Shown: positions 35,623 through 47,681, counted from the first letter of the stretch. The stretch is 64,000 bases of DNA from Pseudocercospora fijiensis CIRAD86 (GCF_000340215.1 NW_006921540.1:4045402-4109401), one strand, 5' to 3'. The notes: a model not told the origin generated them from the sequence alone. Numbers and translations: made by a program.

Positions 35623-36367
35623 TTGCAAGATTCACCCCTTTGCCCGGCGCTGCAAGCGTTTCGGCCCGCCCACGTCTTCGAACAGCAGCACCGCAAGGCC
35701 CTGCACTCGCCATCCACTGTACAGCTCGACCAGAAGCGGCTCGAAAAGCCCTTGGGGACCGAGGAAGTCATCAAAGCTAGCATTTTACTCGCCCAGCTCT
35801 CAGAGGAAGAAGGACTTTTGAATAATCCTGACCGAACACCATATTTAATTGCACTGGGTGCGATCATGGATGAGATCAGTGCTTCGCCAACTGTCATACT
35901 GGTAGCTCATCTTGAATCCGCCAAGATGTGCATGGAAAATCATCTCAGGATCTGCTCAAACTTAGGGGCGTTAGAGGAGCTCAAGGCGTTTGAAGAATAT
36001 TTCAACGGCTTGAAATCGAAACATTCAAATGCACTGAGAATGGGATTGAAATTTGTAAGGATTATGAGGTGAATACATTGGTAACTGGACTACGCTGATA
36101 TTTGAAACACAGCTTGAGCAACACAGCAAGAACAGTACCCAGTATTATGCCGTACGCCTGCATCGCTTCGAGACGCCCAAAGGAAGCCTTATCGTGCCGT
36201 CTGGAATTTCAAAAGAAGATTATTTCGTTGCGATCAAGGAAGGCCGGACTCCCGGCCCGACTCGAGAGGAGGCCATGAAAGAGCAGGTTAGGGAGAAAAT
36301 GCGAGCTGACGGCTACAACGAGATGACGATCAGAGCTGTTTCCAAATTCATTAGTGCGATATTTTGA
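35623..36367 (+). CDS. Hypothetical protein, 5' end uncertain
   Basis: An open frame 35623-36054 joins 36113-36367 through a 58-bp intron (GTAAGG/CACAG, with a GCTGAT branch-like motif). The joined part encodes about 229 residues. The second exon reads YYAVRLHRFETPKGSLIVP and has a basic helical end. The frame has no ATG until codon 83. An ATG at 35616 lies in another frame, so either a 5' exon is missing from this model or the gene has a frameshift. I recognise no family. Splice consistency and codon character support coding. Confidence 0.4.
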
Positions 36368-36832
36368 GCATGAATTCCTGAGCGGTCGCTCTCCAGAAAC
36401 ATGTTCGAATCGAGAATCCGAGATGCGTTGGAAGGAGACAGCGATCTCTCGCAAGGGATCCAGTCAGGGTTCTAGTGACAGAGTAATGCTGCGCCACTCA
36501 TCATCAGCAGTATGTAGAGAGATTCATGTGAGCATGAGGACCCCGACAAGTGAGACCCGCTTGCATGTGCGCACCTACAAATACTCGGCCCGTCCCGTTT
36601 TCACATGCTTGAGCTGTAAATATCACTTCTAAGTCTCGGCTCCTTCCTTCATCAACCTCTCCACACTAATCTGCAACTACAAACCTCACAAATCAACCGC
36701 TTTCCACCATCCACACCCTCAAACACCATACTTCCAAGAACCAACACAAGCGCCATAGCCTCCACCACTGCCCCCACCAAGAAGCGCACCACCACCCTCA
36801 ACCACCATCCTCACACAACCAACCCAAGCGCT
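36368..36832. other. Intergenic, leader of F-box-like copy F
   Basis: Nothing recognised except a long C/A-rich, pyrimidine-rich leader (about 36640-36830) that resembles the 5' UTRs of the intact F-box-like genes. Confidence 0.35.
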
Positions 36833-37117
36833 ATGGCCTCTACCACCGCGATGCCTACCAGCCTCCGCAACCACCTCGAGTCCCTCCCCTAAGAACTCTA
36901 CGACGAAATCTTCTCCCTCGTCGTCGCCGCTCCTACCGATGAACCCATCAAGATCGACGCAACCTACAAGCCCCCGCAAGCCCTTCAGCTCTGTCGCGCC
37001 ATCCGCGAAACTTTCACGGCCGACTACTACACCAAGAACACGTTCCACATTCATTCGAAATTGGCATTGAAGTGGGTCTTCTCTCTGGATTTAAGGAGTT
37101 GTAGGAGAGGGGGGTAG
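36833..37117 (+). pseudogene. F-box-like copy F with nonsense codon
   Basis: ATG at 36833 opens a frame of 94 codons to TAG at 37115, broken only by TAA at 36890-36892. The stop falls in the family motif, giving SLP-stop-ELYDEIFSLV where paralogues A and C have SLPQELYDEI or SLPQELYDKI. CAA to TAA needs one C-to-T change at CpA. The rest reads QLCRAIRETF and NTFHIHSKLALKW, as in the family. The end is shorter than in the intact copies. Confidence 0.6.
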
Positions 37118-37485
37118 AAGAGCGTGACTTTTAGGGATGGGAGTAAGGATGATGAGCGGCTTGTGAGATTTTAGGTGAGACTGAATGGATGCTTGACTGG
37201 TATGGGGTGGGGTGGTATGCATGTGGCTTATTAGGTTTGACCGCGAGCGAGCGTTTGTGGACGAGAATACGAGGGATCAGGGCGCTGCTTTAGTCGATGG
37301 TTGACTATAGGCGGCATGAGGGGAGTGGGGTTTTCCAGGAAGCTGTTTGAGTTGGATTCCGGATCATGGTGTTGCTTCATTTTCTCGGGACTTATTATTA
37401 CATGTATCCAGCCTAATCGATGGAGTCCTCGCCATCTTAACGGCTATAGCTCATTCGAGCTGGTTAATCACAAATTTTGAGTATT

Positions 37486-37690
37486 CTAATTCTTGGTGAC
37501 GGTGATATCCTTCTCTGGGTCGTATGTATCAGGACAATCGAATGGCGCATACTTCTCGCAAGGATACAAGATGTCGTTATATGCCCTGTACAACTGTGTA
37601 GTTAGCAATGTTTCGCATAAAAATGCGTCCGACTTACAATTTTCGAGACCCACTGCTAGGATGCCCTGCCGAATCGACTATTCTAGATAA
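37486..37690 (-). pseudogene. Tail of a decayed two-exon gene
   Basis: Minus strand: an exon piece ending at 37638 at a GTAAGT donor, a 44-bp intron, then 37593-37486 reading LYRAYNDILYPCEKYAPFDC and ending TKN-stop. Joined across the intron the frame is continuous (AVGLENLYRAY), but a TAG lies just upstream near 37685. The family is not recognised. The clean splice junction argues that this was a real gene. Confidence 0.35.
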
Positions 37691-38219
37691 GGATAAATGC
37701 TATATAACCCATTGCGATCATCCCACTCCTCAACGGGCTGCGAAGGCTCGATATGGCGGAAATTCGCATAGCCTGTCAGACGGGGCAGCTAGATTGGACT
37801 GAGGGCGTTATAGATACCTCCTACAGGCCAGGGACACAGGACGTGAACATCAACTTGATTGGTGCAAGCACAGTTTGTGGCCTGCTCTCAGTCTGTTTGA
37901 TAGAAGTCTGCTGTTTATCACGACATGCAAGCGGAAGCGGCTCCGATGGGACCGAGGCTACAGTTCCCAGGTGGAAAGGGCGATGGCCGAGCGCATGTAA
38001 CGGGCTGATAAGGGCACATGGAGTGGAATGCTTGTATTTCCATTGCTTCCAATCTACGAGAGACATGTCTAGCTTGCCAGATCACGTTAGATTCACGCCA
38101 AGGTACGTCCCGTCATTCGTATATACTCATCATCCTTATCCTCATCCCTCCCTAAGCAAAAAATCCAATCCGAAGCTGTAAAATGATTTTCCAGACGTCG
38201 TGAAGAGAAGAAGAGGAAT
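37691..38219. other. Intergenic, nothing recognised
   Basis: No gene, repeat or RNA that I can support. Confidence 0.35.
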
Positions 38220-38696
38220 TTAGATCGCCAGCGTCATCCTCATCTCAATTGCTCTCCTCGCCAAAATGAAATCCAAGTTCTTGAAAGCTCGTAATTGTTG
38301 CAGCTCAGCAGCTCTTTGTTTGGAAGGAGTGACTTCGTTGCTCGTCTGACATTCGTGTGGTGTTTGATCGCCGGTCCGGAACGTCTGGAAGACTTTGTGA
38401 CATCGACCGCACCAATGGCTTTGCCTCCGCGTCAATGGTCGTCGCCGTGTTGATGAGTCGCTTCCAGTGGATGTAGTCGAACAGTCTGATATCGGTCGAC
38501 TTCGGAATTGCATGTCTGGTGTGGATTCTGTGCTCAAAGACGTAGTAGAGCAGCCTGACGGCGTTCTAGATCTCGTAATGAGCAAGAGGTCGTCCAGGAT
38601 TGGAGAAGGTGGAAGCGGATAGTCTTCCGGTGCAGGGTCTCGGGATGAGGCAGGAAGCATTTCGATGGTTCGCCAGTCGGAGCACAGCTCGTTCAT
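38220..38696 (-). CDS. Hypothetical protein with Cys/His motif
   Basis: Single frame of 158 residues. A Ser/Thr-rich, low-complexity first half (about 30-85) is followed by HWCGRCHKVF and THECQTSNEV-like Cys/His residues near 93-120 that could bind a metal, then a short helical basic tail. I recognise no family. The ORF is long for this composition and has biased Ser/Thr/Arg content, so it may be real, but there is no homologue or intron evidence. Confidence 0.4.
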   Translation of the reverse strand: MNELCSDWRTIEMLPASSRDPAPEDYPLPPSPILDDLLLITRSRTPSGCSTTSLSTESTPDMQFRSRPISDCSTTSTGSDSSTRRRPLTRRQSHWCGRCHKVFQTFRTGDQTPHECQTSNEVTPSKQRAAELQQLRAFKNLDFILARRAIEMRMTLAI

Positions 38697-40837
38697 ATCC
38701 AGATATGGTAAAGTGAGCTCGTAGGAGTACGGCCGTCAAGCAACCACTATTGGAATGGAATGGTTCTTGATCCGTGAACTCTTGTGTGCCGAATCTGATT
38801 GCTTGGTTCAGGCCAAGTGTATTCGTGTTGTTCACGTCAAGACGTAGAGTGCAGCATATGCCAAAGGCACGACAATGAGAAGCGGCAACATGTCGTTAGA
38901 AATAATCGTTTGCTCGGAAGTACCGGTACTGGCGAGGGTTACAAGTAAGCGGCCCAAAGATATGGTTTGACCTGCAATGAATATGACAACCAGGCCACGG
39001 CCAGGCACTAAATTTGTCGCAACTCGCCCGTTTTGGTTGGATGTGTTGACTCAAAGGGGTCCAAAACAGTAGTGCTCCTGTTTGATCGTAGCCTGGGGGT
39101 AGGAAGTCCTTGCCAATCTATGACAGAAAACGTCGCTGCAGGAAGTGTTGGCCTCCACGCTTGGTTCACAAGTTCGAGGTTGTGTAGTCCTGCAATTGGA
39201 CTGTGAAACGTTGACAGATTTGCGGAGGTTTGGTGAAAAAGACTGAGGAGATTGAGCGTGTTGTGGTTGGTGTTTCAAAGCTAGGATGCCTTGAACTCGT
39301 CCAGGGTGCAGAAAGGTCGATGGCGATATTTGGAAAAGTCAATCCAAGATTCTGAAACTCCAACAGGTTTTTGGTACAGGTGCCTGCGAGAAATGTCGTC
39401 GATGGTCAGTTGTTGAGGTCGACAACAAAGAAAAAGTGCGGACATGGGCGTGTGAGGTGGAGGGGGAAGTCTTTTATGCACTTCCCATGACGACCATTCA
39501 CATGCAAGCCACGCTTCCAAGTCCCGGATGATCGTCACTGGGTACAACGAGCTTATACTTATCGGTGTCGATCGGCGGCATACGGAAGCGCAAGGTCGCC
39601 AAAGGCCAATCGTGTTGTTACATAGGACCAAGTTTATCAAGCTGGCTTGTTCGTGTTGTGCAATCTTGGATTCTTCGATCATCGTCATTCCGCCTTTAAG
39701 GATCCTCTTCCGAGTACGGCACGCAAGGCGGATGCGCAAGGCCCCGCACCAACAATCTGATCGGAAGAACCCGGCACTGCTATAGTAGTTGCTGCAGCTT
39801 TGTAGTACTCAACCTCGAGCTCTATAGTGACCGACCGGCGCGGGTATTCTGCTCACTACTGCGAAACCATTGACGACGGGTCGAAGAATGGACTTCCGGC
39901 GCTGTGTAGAAGCACGAATGCACGATGTTGTGGGAGCCGGTAGGATGGGTGGTGTGCATTCAGACGCGTGCGCTTGGCGGGTCTCTTTCGACTTCATCTC
40001 ACTGCGTTATGTCTGATGATGTATCGACTTCAGGAGTCGTTGTAATAGCCCAAGCTCTCGGGTTGCGCCAGGGAAGAACACCGTTGTATTATCGGAGACC
40101 GTGGTACACGACTTCACCTCCTGCATTGTACTGTACCACATCATCCATCGGCGGACCGCATTGCTAGGACCATGGCTTTCGTGTGCATCCCGAAGCACGC
40201 GTTCCCGACAACGCACTCCTCTGCCTGCCTGCCTGCTGCGTGCGGAACCTAGTGGTCCGGCCGTTGAGACACAATAGATCATCGAGAGATGGCGACAGCA
40301 TTGGTTTTCAGCCGTTCATACATTTATCGGCTTTGCAAGGCCAAGCTGATGTCGCAGGGATGTAATCAGTGAGTGACTGCGCTGTTTCGCTCCTCACAAA
40401 AGCTGACTTCAGTATAGTATCTCGAGGAGAAGGAACAACGCGCTCAGTCCCAGTCACGAGCATAGCTGCAACATCCCACTGCTTTCATCGAAGCAGTTTC
40501 AGGGATGGTATGCCAGCAGGAGAGGGCTCTTGAGTCCACTTCCATACGCTCACAATACTATTCTTGTCCCTGGGCAGCGACCTTGTCAATGAAACGCTTT
40601 GAACTCGTGCAAGATGAGAGTCAACGCTGAGCAGGTGAGTACCAGAACTACATCACCCACAACGGCAGCTCTAAGGCGTATCTAATAATAGACAGTCGCG
40701 ACTGCAACAGACGTAGCACCGCGCGAGCTTTACATTGGAGCTCACAATTCTGGCACTGGAGAAAGATAAATTGAAATGCTTCGAATGACAGAGAAGTCAG
40801 CGCTACAATTCATGCCATGCCATGCCATCCACATATG
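38697..40837. other. 2.1-kb stretch without a supported gene
   Basis: Only short frames are present. The best is on the minus strand, 39739-39291, with an inner Met giving about 135 residues (segment LYPVTIIRDLEAWLACEW). It has no recognised family and no splice support, so I do not call it a gene. Composition is normal and no repeats are obvious. Confidence 0.35.
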
Positions 40838-41947
40838 CTAACGCGAGCACATATCCCGCAGGGTCAGCCTGATCTGCTCCACCAAGACTCTCCGACCCTC
40901 ATCGTCCGCATCAGCCAGAATCGCAGCCCAGCGGCGCTGCTTGTCCTCATTTGCCCTCTCATGGTATCTCTTCTCAACAGCGTCAACCCAACGAGCCGTC
41001 CCAATTCGCTCTCCTCTGCCCTTCTCCCACAAATGCTCTTCCCAAATCTCACTGTACAACAGCTCTCGGTCCTCCTTCTCAGTCATTCCGAACTCGATGT
41101 CCATCAAGTATAGCGAGCGCAGCATGTCCGGAGTATGTACTGCTGCAGACGACGCGGTCTGGTCGCTGCTGGGTGGCCGTGTTAGTCCAAGGTCATGGGT
41201 GATCTTGCGGCGCTTAGAGGCTGGGACGTTGGCCGGAGGGGAGAAGTCGCGGGAGGGTCTCTGCCTTCGGTCAACCAGATTGAATGGGTAGAAATCTTTC
41301 CTTTCCGGGAGCAGGCCGGTTCCCTGGAGCTGTGCGTCGAGGTCATTTGCGAAGCTGGCGAGCGCCGGCTTAAGGTTCTTGGAGGACAAAGCTCCGTAGA
41401 ACGACAGCATCGCCAATCCGATCACCTCAATCTTCTCGTCCTGCGTCGCATTGGAATCCAGGAATTGGTCAACGCCAGCCGCAAGTGTCGGCAAGGTTTC
41501 CTCCGAAATCGTCATATTCGAACCTCGAGCAAGCAGTATCCTCAGCATGACAATGCCCAACTTCCTGCCACGTTTCGCTCCGGGGCTGCTTTCCTGCTCG
41601 TCGATCTGAGACTCCTCGCCGTCCTCGAGGCCGTCAGGGAAGATCTCGTCCGACCATCTCCTCACCAAGTCCTTCGCCTCAATTGATGCGCTTTCGACAC
41701 GAAGCGCGTCGTGGCACTGATTTTTCAGAGTGGCTTTGCGCGCCTCGCTCAGACTGGCCCATACCATTGAGAGCGGGTGATGGTAGAGAAACACCATCAG
41801 TGCCAGGAAGATGACTCTCTCGGACATCCCGTTTTCGGCAGCTTTCACCTCATTGGAAAAACCATGGAGGATGTTGAGCACATATTCGCGATACTGGGTG
41901 TCGGTTGATGGCATAGGTGTCGGCGCGCGATCAGTGCTTCGAGGCAT
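40838..41947 (-). CDS. Conserved-looking hypothetical protein, 369 aa
   Basis: Single exon, 369 residues. Helix-rich N-terminal half: YVLNILHGFSNEVK and FLALMVFLYHHPLSMVW at about 21-62, then an acidic linker and LGIVMLRILLARGSN near 130. A basic PASKRRKITHD stretch near 250 could be a nuclear localisation signal. The C-terminal helical region has LYSEIWEEHLWEKG and RWVDAVEKRYHERANE. There are no motifs of a named family that I can place. Codon use and length support a real gene. Confidence 0.65.
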   Translation of the reverse strand: MPRSTDRAPTPMPSTDTQYREYVLNILHGFSNEVKAAENGMSERVIFLALMVFLYHHPLSMVWASLSEARKATLKNQCHDALRVESASIEAKDLVRRWSDEIFPDGLEDGEESQIDEQESSPGAKRGRKLGIVMLRILLARGSNMTISEETLPTLAAGVDQFLDSNATQDEKIEVIGLAMLSFYGALSSKNLKPALASFANDLDAQLQGTGLLPERKDFYPFNLVDRRQRPSRDFSPPANVPASKRRKITHDLGLTRPPSSDQTASSAAVHTPDMLRSLYLMDIEFGMTEKEDRELLYSEIWEEHLWEKGRGERIGTARWVDAVEKRYHERANEDKQRRWAAILADADDEGRRVLVEQIRLTLRDMCSR

Positions 41948-42505
41948 GTTGAGGATGGTGGCGAGGGGAGTTCGTAGGAGGTATAGCAGAGACTCTGACG
42001 AGTGTTCTTGACGGCGTCACCTAGCAGTTGCTCGCGGGCCTGGACACGGCGGGATTCGTGTCGGCGGAAGAAGTATAAAGCGCCGATGCCGACGATGAGT
42101 GGCTATTCAATGCAGGCGACGGCTGGACTGGACGTGTTGTTGCTATATTTTTTGTTGTTGGCGAGTACGTGCGCATGTCTCAAGCGGCGTCACATGCAAA
42201 ATCCCGGAACAGCGAACTAGATTGATGTCAGCCAAAACCAGGCCCACTCTGCATGAGAGATTACGTACTGACCGTGATTGCGCTCCAGCGTTTGCAAGGC
42301 CTGACTTCAGGCTGTCAAGCATAGCAGCAAGCACTGCACTTCAAAGATCAACGATCACACGCCTCAATACAAAGCTTGTTGTCCTAGTTGACCAAGCGGC
42401 AAAGATCAAAGGCATATGGGACCTTGAAACTTCGCTGTCGGCAACGCAGTAGCGTTCAGGAGCGCATACACAATGGACATGAGACCAAGTAATCGGCACC
42501 TGGCT
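41948..42505. other. Intergenic, nothing recognised
   Basis: Between two minus-strand genes. Only short frames; no RNA gene or repeat seen. Confidence 0.35.
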
Positions 42506-43484
42506 TCAATCATCATTTGAATCTTCTATCTTAATCTTACTGTCGATATCTTCATCCTTCCGCTCCTTCTTCCCACTCCCATACACCTGCCTCTCCACCT
42601 TGCCACCCGCTTGTATATAAGCTTTCTTCTCCTTCCGCCATTCCTCCTTGAGCTTAACGTATTCAGCGTCTTCAATACATCTTCTCCAAACCTTTTGGAA
42701 CACTTCGCTCGCGGCCAGCTTCTCTTCCATACCCTTGTGACCTGTACTTTTCGGGAGTTGGGTACGTTTTGCTTCTTTTTTGTTTTCGAGGGAGGATTTC
42801 TTGTATTTGAGACCGCCGGCGTGGTTTGCGTATCTTGGGACGAGGTGTTAGTGAGGAAGTGTTAAGGAGCGAAGATGATCTTGGCGTTGTGTTGGTGAAG
42901 CATTTCGGAGTGGTTTTCATCGGCGATGCTCAAGCAATGGTCCTGGTCCGCGTTCATCACATCACTGCCTGCCTTCTTTACTTTCAATCGACCAGTTCCA
43001 ATTCTTTCTCGAGGTTCCAAAGACCCTAGGACAGACATGCAAGGCGCGTGACGACCGTGCCTAGCAAGCCCAATCCCGTTGATCCCATTTCAGAACAGCA
43101 TCTCCACCTCTCAACCCCTTCAGAAATCCCACGTCATCAATCGAACGAACATACATACCTCTTCGCCCTCGTCATCCCCATCTGTAGAAACTTCCTCGCC
43201 ATATCTGCGCCAACCAAATCCTTCTTTCCAACGTAGAATTCGAACGCGCTTTCCAACGTTTTGGACGACTCTTCTGCCATCGGCACTGTCCGGAATCGCC
43301 AGTGAGGCAGCAGAATCGATTTGTAGGGCTCGAAGGTCAGCACACCTTGCTCACCGCGCGCTATTTCGTAGGAGAGGCGCAGGTTTTGGGAGTGTAAGGC
43401 GGGAGTTGGGAAGATGTCGGGAGCGTCATCGTTAAGCGTTGGAGGTGTCGGAGTCGGGTCTTTCTTGAGAGCTCGATGTGGCAT
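42506..43484 (-). CDS. DUF4385 family protein
   Basis: Minus strand, two exons: 43484-43159 and 42833-42506, product 217 residues. The 325-bp intron (GTATGT/CAAG) is long for this locus. Joined, the junction reads QMGMTRAKRYANHAGGLKY, the strongly conserved core of DUF4385. Upstream blocks are YEIARGEQGVLTFEPYKS and LLPHWRFRTV; downstream are TGHKGMEEKLAASEVFQKVW and LKEEWRKEKK. The start at MPHRALKKDP is the usual N-terminus. The C-terminus is a Lys/Asp/Glu-rich tail. The biochemical role of DUF4385 is not known to me; homologues occur in fungi, plants and bacteria. Confidence 0.82.
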
Positions 43485-43652
43485 TGATAGAGGATTGTGT
43501 TCAATGGGTTGTAGAACTGTAAGCAGTGTGCTGTGAGATGGCATAGAACAATGAGATTGGATCGTGTCGTGGCCATGCACGATGACGTCACATATTGTGC
43601 AGCAATGTTGTATGGAAGAGTTTCGCGCCCTGTTCCATCTCACATCACCTCC

Positions 43653-43754
43653 GGTTGTATAGTGTAGCGGTCAGCACATCGGATTCTGAAATAGGCCTGC
43701 GCAAGCAGTGCCATACGTCTTCCGGTAACCCCGGTTCGATTCCGGGTACGACCT
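43653..43754 (+). tRNA. tRNA-Gln (CUG) with a 30-nt intron
   Basis: A GGTTGTA acceptor arm pairs with TACGACC at 43747-43753, with discriminator T. The anticodon loop is TTCTGAT with anticodon CTG at 43686-43688. A 30-nt intron (43690-43719) follows the base after the anticodon, the canonical position. The T arm reads CCCCGGTTCGATTCCGGGT with an intact B box. It lies 151 bp from the second MULE, in divergent orientation to the DUF4385 gene. Confidence 0.92.
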
Positions 43755-43890
43755 CCAATGTAAATACACCTCGCTACGCCGTGGCTTGTGTTTTGTTCTA
43801 CGGAGACTAGGATCAGAAACGAGGATTTGTGCTATACCTTAACGTCAGCTGGCTCAGCAGCATGCTGCGACCTGTATCGCACTCACGTCC

Positions 43891-43901
43891 CTCGACAAAA
43901 C
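43891..43901. repeat. 11-bp target site duplication, left (MULE 2)
   Basis: CTCGACAAAAC, repeated exactly at 47849-47859 on the other side of the element. Confidence 0.75.
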
Positions 43902-43908
43902 GTAGGTG

Positions 43909-43956
43909 TTTAAAGTCCCGTAAGAGCGTCCGAGCGCCTGACCTACCGAGAATAGG
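43909..43956 (+). repeat. MULE 2 left terminal inverted repeat
   Basis: About 48 bp. The first 34 bases match the reverse complement of 47797-47844 exactly, with a few mismatches after that. Confidence 0.8.
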
Positions 43957-44139
43957 CTCTATAGACCTTAGCGAGCGGCGGTCGGTATAGATTGTATACG
44001 CTTCCGCTCTAGCGCGTCGACGCGCTCCGGTTTGTTTAGGTTCTTGTTTTCTATACCCCTACTACCCCTTCTAACCTCGCTGTCGCTCCGCTCCGCCCTC
44101 TATAATAAGTAGATTCTATCTCTTCCGATAGCGCTTTAT

Positions 44140-47100
44140 TAATTAAATTATGCCTTTAATCTCTTCTAATACTGTATTAATTAGTAACCTTATCGGAGAT
44201 AGTAGAAGTAGTAGTATACTTGCCTCGGAGGCTTAGGGCGACTTCGCGTTAGAATATAATAATATAGAGGCAGATTACGCCCGGTAGCGGCTTAGAATTG
44301 CTAACTTCTTAATAGAACGACTAGCGGAGGACGAATTAGTCTATTCTAGTAAAGATAACGCGTTAGATGCGTCCGAGTCCTCCGATTATCGTCGCCCTCG
44401 AAAGTCTCGAGTTCTCGTCGAGCTAAGCGATAAATACGCGTAGTTGCCGTACGTCGATAACCTCCGCGAGTAGCGAGAACGACTAATCTTTCTAGGCTTC
44501 GATAACTCTATTAAAGTACTAGCAAAAGTATAGTATACACTATAGCTATATATTAATAATATATAGGTAAAGGACCGTAACTATATCGAGAAGAGCGGCC
44601 TAGAAACTACGCGTTATATATATCGCTTCTATAAACAACCGTACTAGAAAAGTAATAGGACGAAGGGCCGTAGAGTAAGGAGAGACTATAAGAAGATAGA
44701 GCGCGCTTAGGATTGCACTATATTAATAAAGGTTATCGCTGTTTATAGTCCGAGCGACGCGCTAAATAAGGAAAGTAATAAGGATAGTAAGGAAGGTAGT
44801 AGTAGTAAGGAGATTGTCGCGTATCGGATATAGCGTATAAGTCGCGACGACTATAGCGATTACTACTAACTAGACAACTTCGACGTGTTTCGTCGCTACG
44901 GCGCTCTCTTAACTACCGCTAGTCGGTAGGTCTATTAAGGCTATATACTAAGTGCTATATAGAGGGCGCTAAAGGCGGAATACGACCTAGTAGCGTATAA
45001 GCTATTTAATACCGCCGGAGGTCGATAGATATAGAAATACGATATCTGTAACTTAGAGCGAGCCTTTCGGAAGATATATAGGAATAGCAAACTCGGCGGT
45101 ACGTCGCTCGTATAGCAGTAACAGAAGGAAGACTTATTTAACTAGTATCGAGAAGGTAAGTGTTATATTGTTTACTATTGCTATCTAAAGTTAGAAAAAA
45201 GCGTAGCGGGCCGACGCTTTCCGCCGATCTAGACTCCGATTAACTAATAGATCGATACGGAGCCTCGTCTAACTTATTAAATCGATAGAAATCGATAGAG
45301 GAAGATATTAGACTCGATTGCCTACGAATACTAGACTCGAGTAGTAGAATCTCGAGATTCTAAAGTTCTTCGCTTAAAGCGGAAGCGCCGTAGAGCCTCG
45401 GCTTCGAGCTAATAAGATAATTTAGGACCTACGGCAACACCTCGGTCCGGCTTCTAGCTTACCTTAGTAGGCCGCACTCTAAACTTTAGAATTCCTTTGT
45501 TTATATTCTTAGTTTTCTATTATAACAACTACTAATATATTACTATAGAAGGGCTCTTTTGCGACAATATATTAGCGGTACGCGAGACCGATAGCGAAAC
45601 TATATATAGCGTCGTTTAGGCGACTAAAACCGATATAGAACTGCTAAAAACCTATCGTACGATCGTATTTATAGACGCGACGTATAAGACTAATTATCTT
45701 AGTTAGTTCCTTTATACTATTATAGTAAAGGACAAATACGGCATTTCGCGTACGGTTGCGTATATACTATTACCTACTAACGACGGCGATATTGTGTCTA
45801 CCTTCTTATTAAAGATAAGCGCGTAGACAGATAGAATTTAGGTACCTAAATTTATATTAATAGACGACTCGGCGGTAGAACGACGCGCAGTTCGCATAGC
45901 ATTTAGAAACCGTACAATATACCTTCTTTGCTACGTACACGTTTAACGGACGGTCGCTCGTCGTTTCGGTAGTAAGGCCTATAATAAGACGCGTCGACAC
46001 CTTCGAGCCGCTATTGTTTACCGCCGCTCCTTCGAAGGCGCGTAATAGTTACTCTTTACCGCTATCGATAGCCTACCTTTAAATGCCGATTACGCGTTAA
46101 ATAAGACCTACCTTTAGTAAGAGATAGGCAAAGATATCCGCCTTTAGGCCTTCTACTTTCGGTATAGCGGCGTACCTACAATTGTCTAACAAAATACGAC
46201 TATAAATATAAACGAGAGCTTCTACGCTTATCTTAAAATAGATAGTAACAAAGCGCCGATAGTAGCGGACTTTACACTTAAAGGCGTAGCTATATACGTA
46301 CTTCGCGAGATAACGATTAAGGACATTAGGTCGGACGTAGTAGCGTACCGCTAGGCCGCGAATATGCATCCTCTCGCGCGTAGCGACGACGACGAGCTTC
46401 GAATATACCTTCTACGCCTACCGTAGCCTATTTAACGTAAGGTCGGCGCGGAAATCAGTCGAGCGCTCGATAAAGAGACATTTTAAGACCTAAGACCGCT
46501 TAGTAAGGACCGCGCTTTCCTTACCTACGACTACAAATTCTTCCGCCGCTATCGTATACTATACGCCTGCCTCTAGTTTTATTATATTACTCTTCTTCGC
46601 ACTATTATTAAAGACTCGTACTAGCAGCACTAGATTAGCATATTTAAAGGCCGCATACTCGAGGTCTACGAGATAGAAGACGCGCCTTACTAAGGAGGTA
46701 ATCTAGATACTATAACTGCGGCACCTTACGCGCCTGCCTATCGACTTAACGTACGTAAGACGCTTACAGAGGCGTACGAGTTAATCTATAAGCTAGAGCG
46801 TATATATAACGAAGAAGGCTTTAAAGAAGACGACGAGAAGCGTACGTAGGTAATCTCGAAGATACTATTAGTCTTCTACGAGTCTAGTAATAATATTAGG
46901 CGCGAGTTTATATAGTTAGTACTAACTTACTTTAAGAATAGCAACCCTTCTACTAATATTACGCCGTCGTAACCGCCGAAGCTATTACAACTGCTACTTC
47001 TAAGTAACGTACTATCGCGTTATTATAATACCTCGAAGGCGCCGCCGCTAGACGCGATAGCGAGTAAGAAGCGGAAGGGCAAGAGCGTAGATACTACGAG

Positions 47101-47500
47101 TAAGAAGAAGCCGCCGAAGCGGTCGAAGAAATAGATAGAGAAATAGGTAGAATAAGAACATATACCCGAACGAACACTAGCGGCGCTAGCTTAGCTAAAT
47201 TTTAGTAAAGAAGCGCCGTTAGTAGTTCTAGGCGGTATCGACGCGTTCTCGTCGCGTTTTCCTTTAAATTCCGCTATCGTATAGGTCGCGTAGGTCGCGG
47301 TAGTAACTAATAGCTTCTATATGCCTCTACCGATACTACCGGCGCTAAATAGGTAGCAATACGCGCCTTTAAGCGCGATATAGGTCTATAGTAGTATGCC
47401 TTATATACCGCCGCCCTCTAATATATATTACTATTATTAAATTAGCTATAATCGCTAATAATACCTCGCTTTTTACTATACCGCTGTTTTGCTAACAAAC
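44140..47500 (+). pseudogene. MULE 2 transposase remnant
   Basis: Reading the plus strand through TAG/TAA stops gives a long transposase-like frame. At about 45660-45710 it reads IVFIDATYKTNYLS, the first-Asp block of MULE transposases. Near 45850-45960 it reads LIDDSAVERRAVRIAF and YVHV, the second-Asp block and the following motif. The C-terminal part is basic (KKRKGKS-like, about 47060-47130). It is non-functional. The exact ends are uncertain. Confidence 0.65.
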
Positions 47501-47644
47501 TTTAGCTTCATTTTTAGTAATATAATTAGTATCTATAAGTAGAGATTGCGGGGTCGTTAAAACAGTACAAACCTTATCAAATTCGCTATTAAATGCTCTG
47601 CTCTGCCCTCTTACTATCGATACTTAGTATACGAGCGGAAATCG

Positions 47645-47677
<33 letters not shown>

Positions 47678-47681
47678 CCTT
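47645..47681. repeat. (CTA)n microsatellite
   Basis: About eleven CTA/ACT triplets in a row, within the right part of MULE 2. Confidence 0.9.

Noticed and set aside
38566..38835. Second frame overlapping the 158-residue hypothetical gene
   Set aside because: Looks like a shadow frame of 38220-38696 and its upstream region.
39281..39739. 152-codon minus-strand frame
   Set aside because: No family, no splice support and an ambiguous start. Kept only as a note in the intergenic entry.
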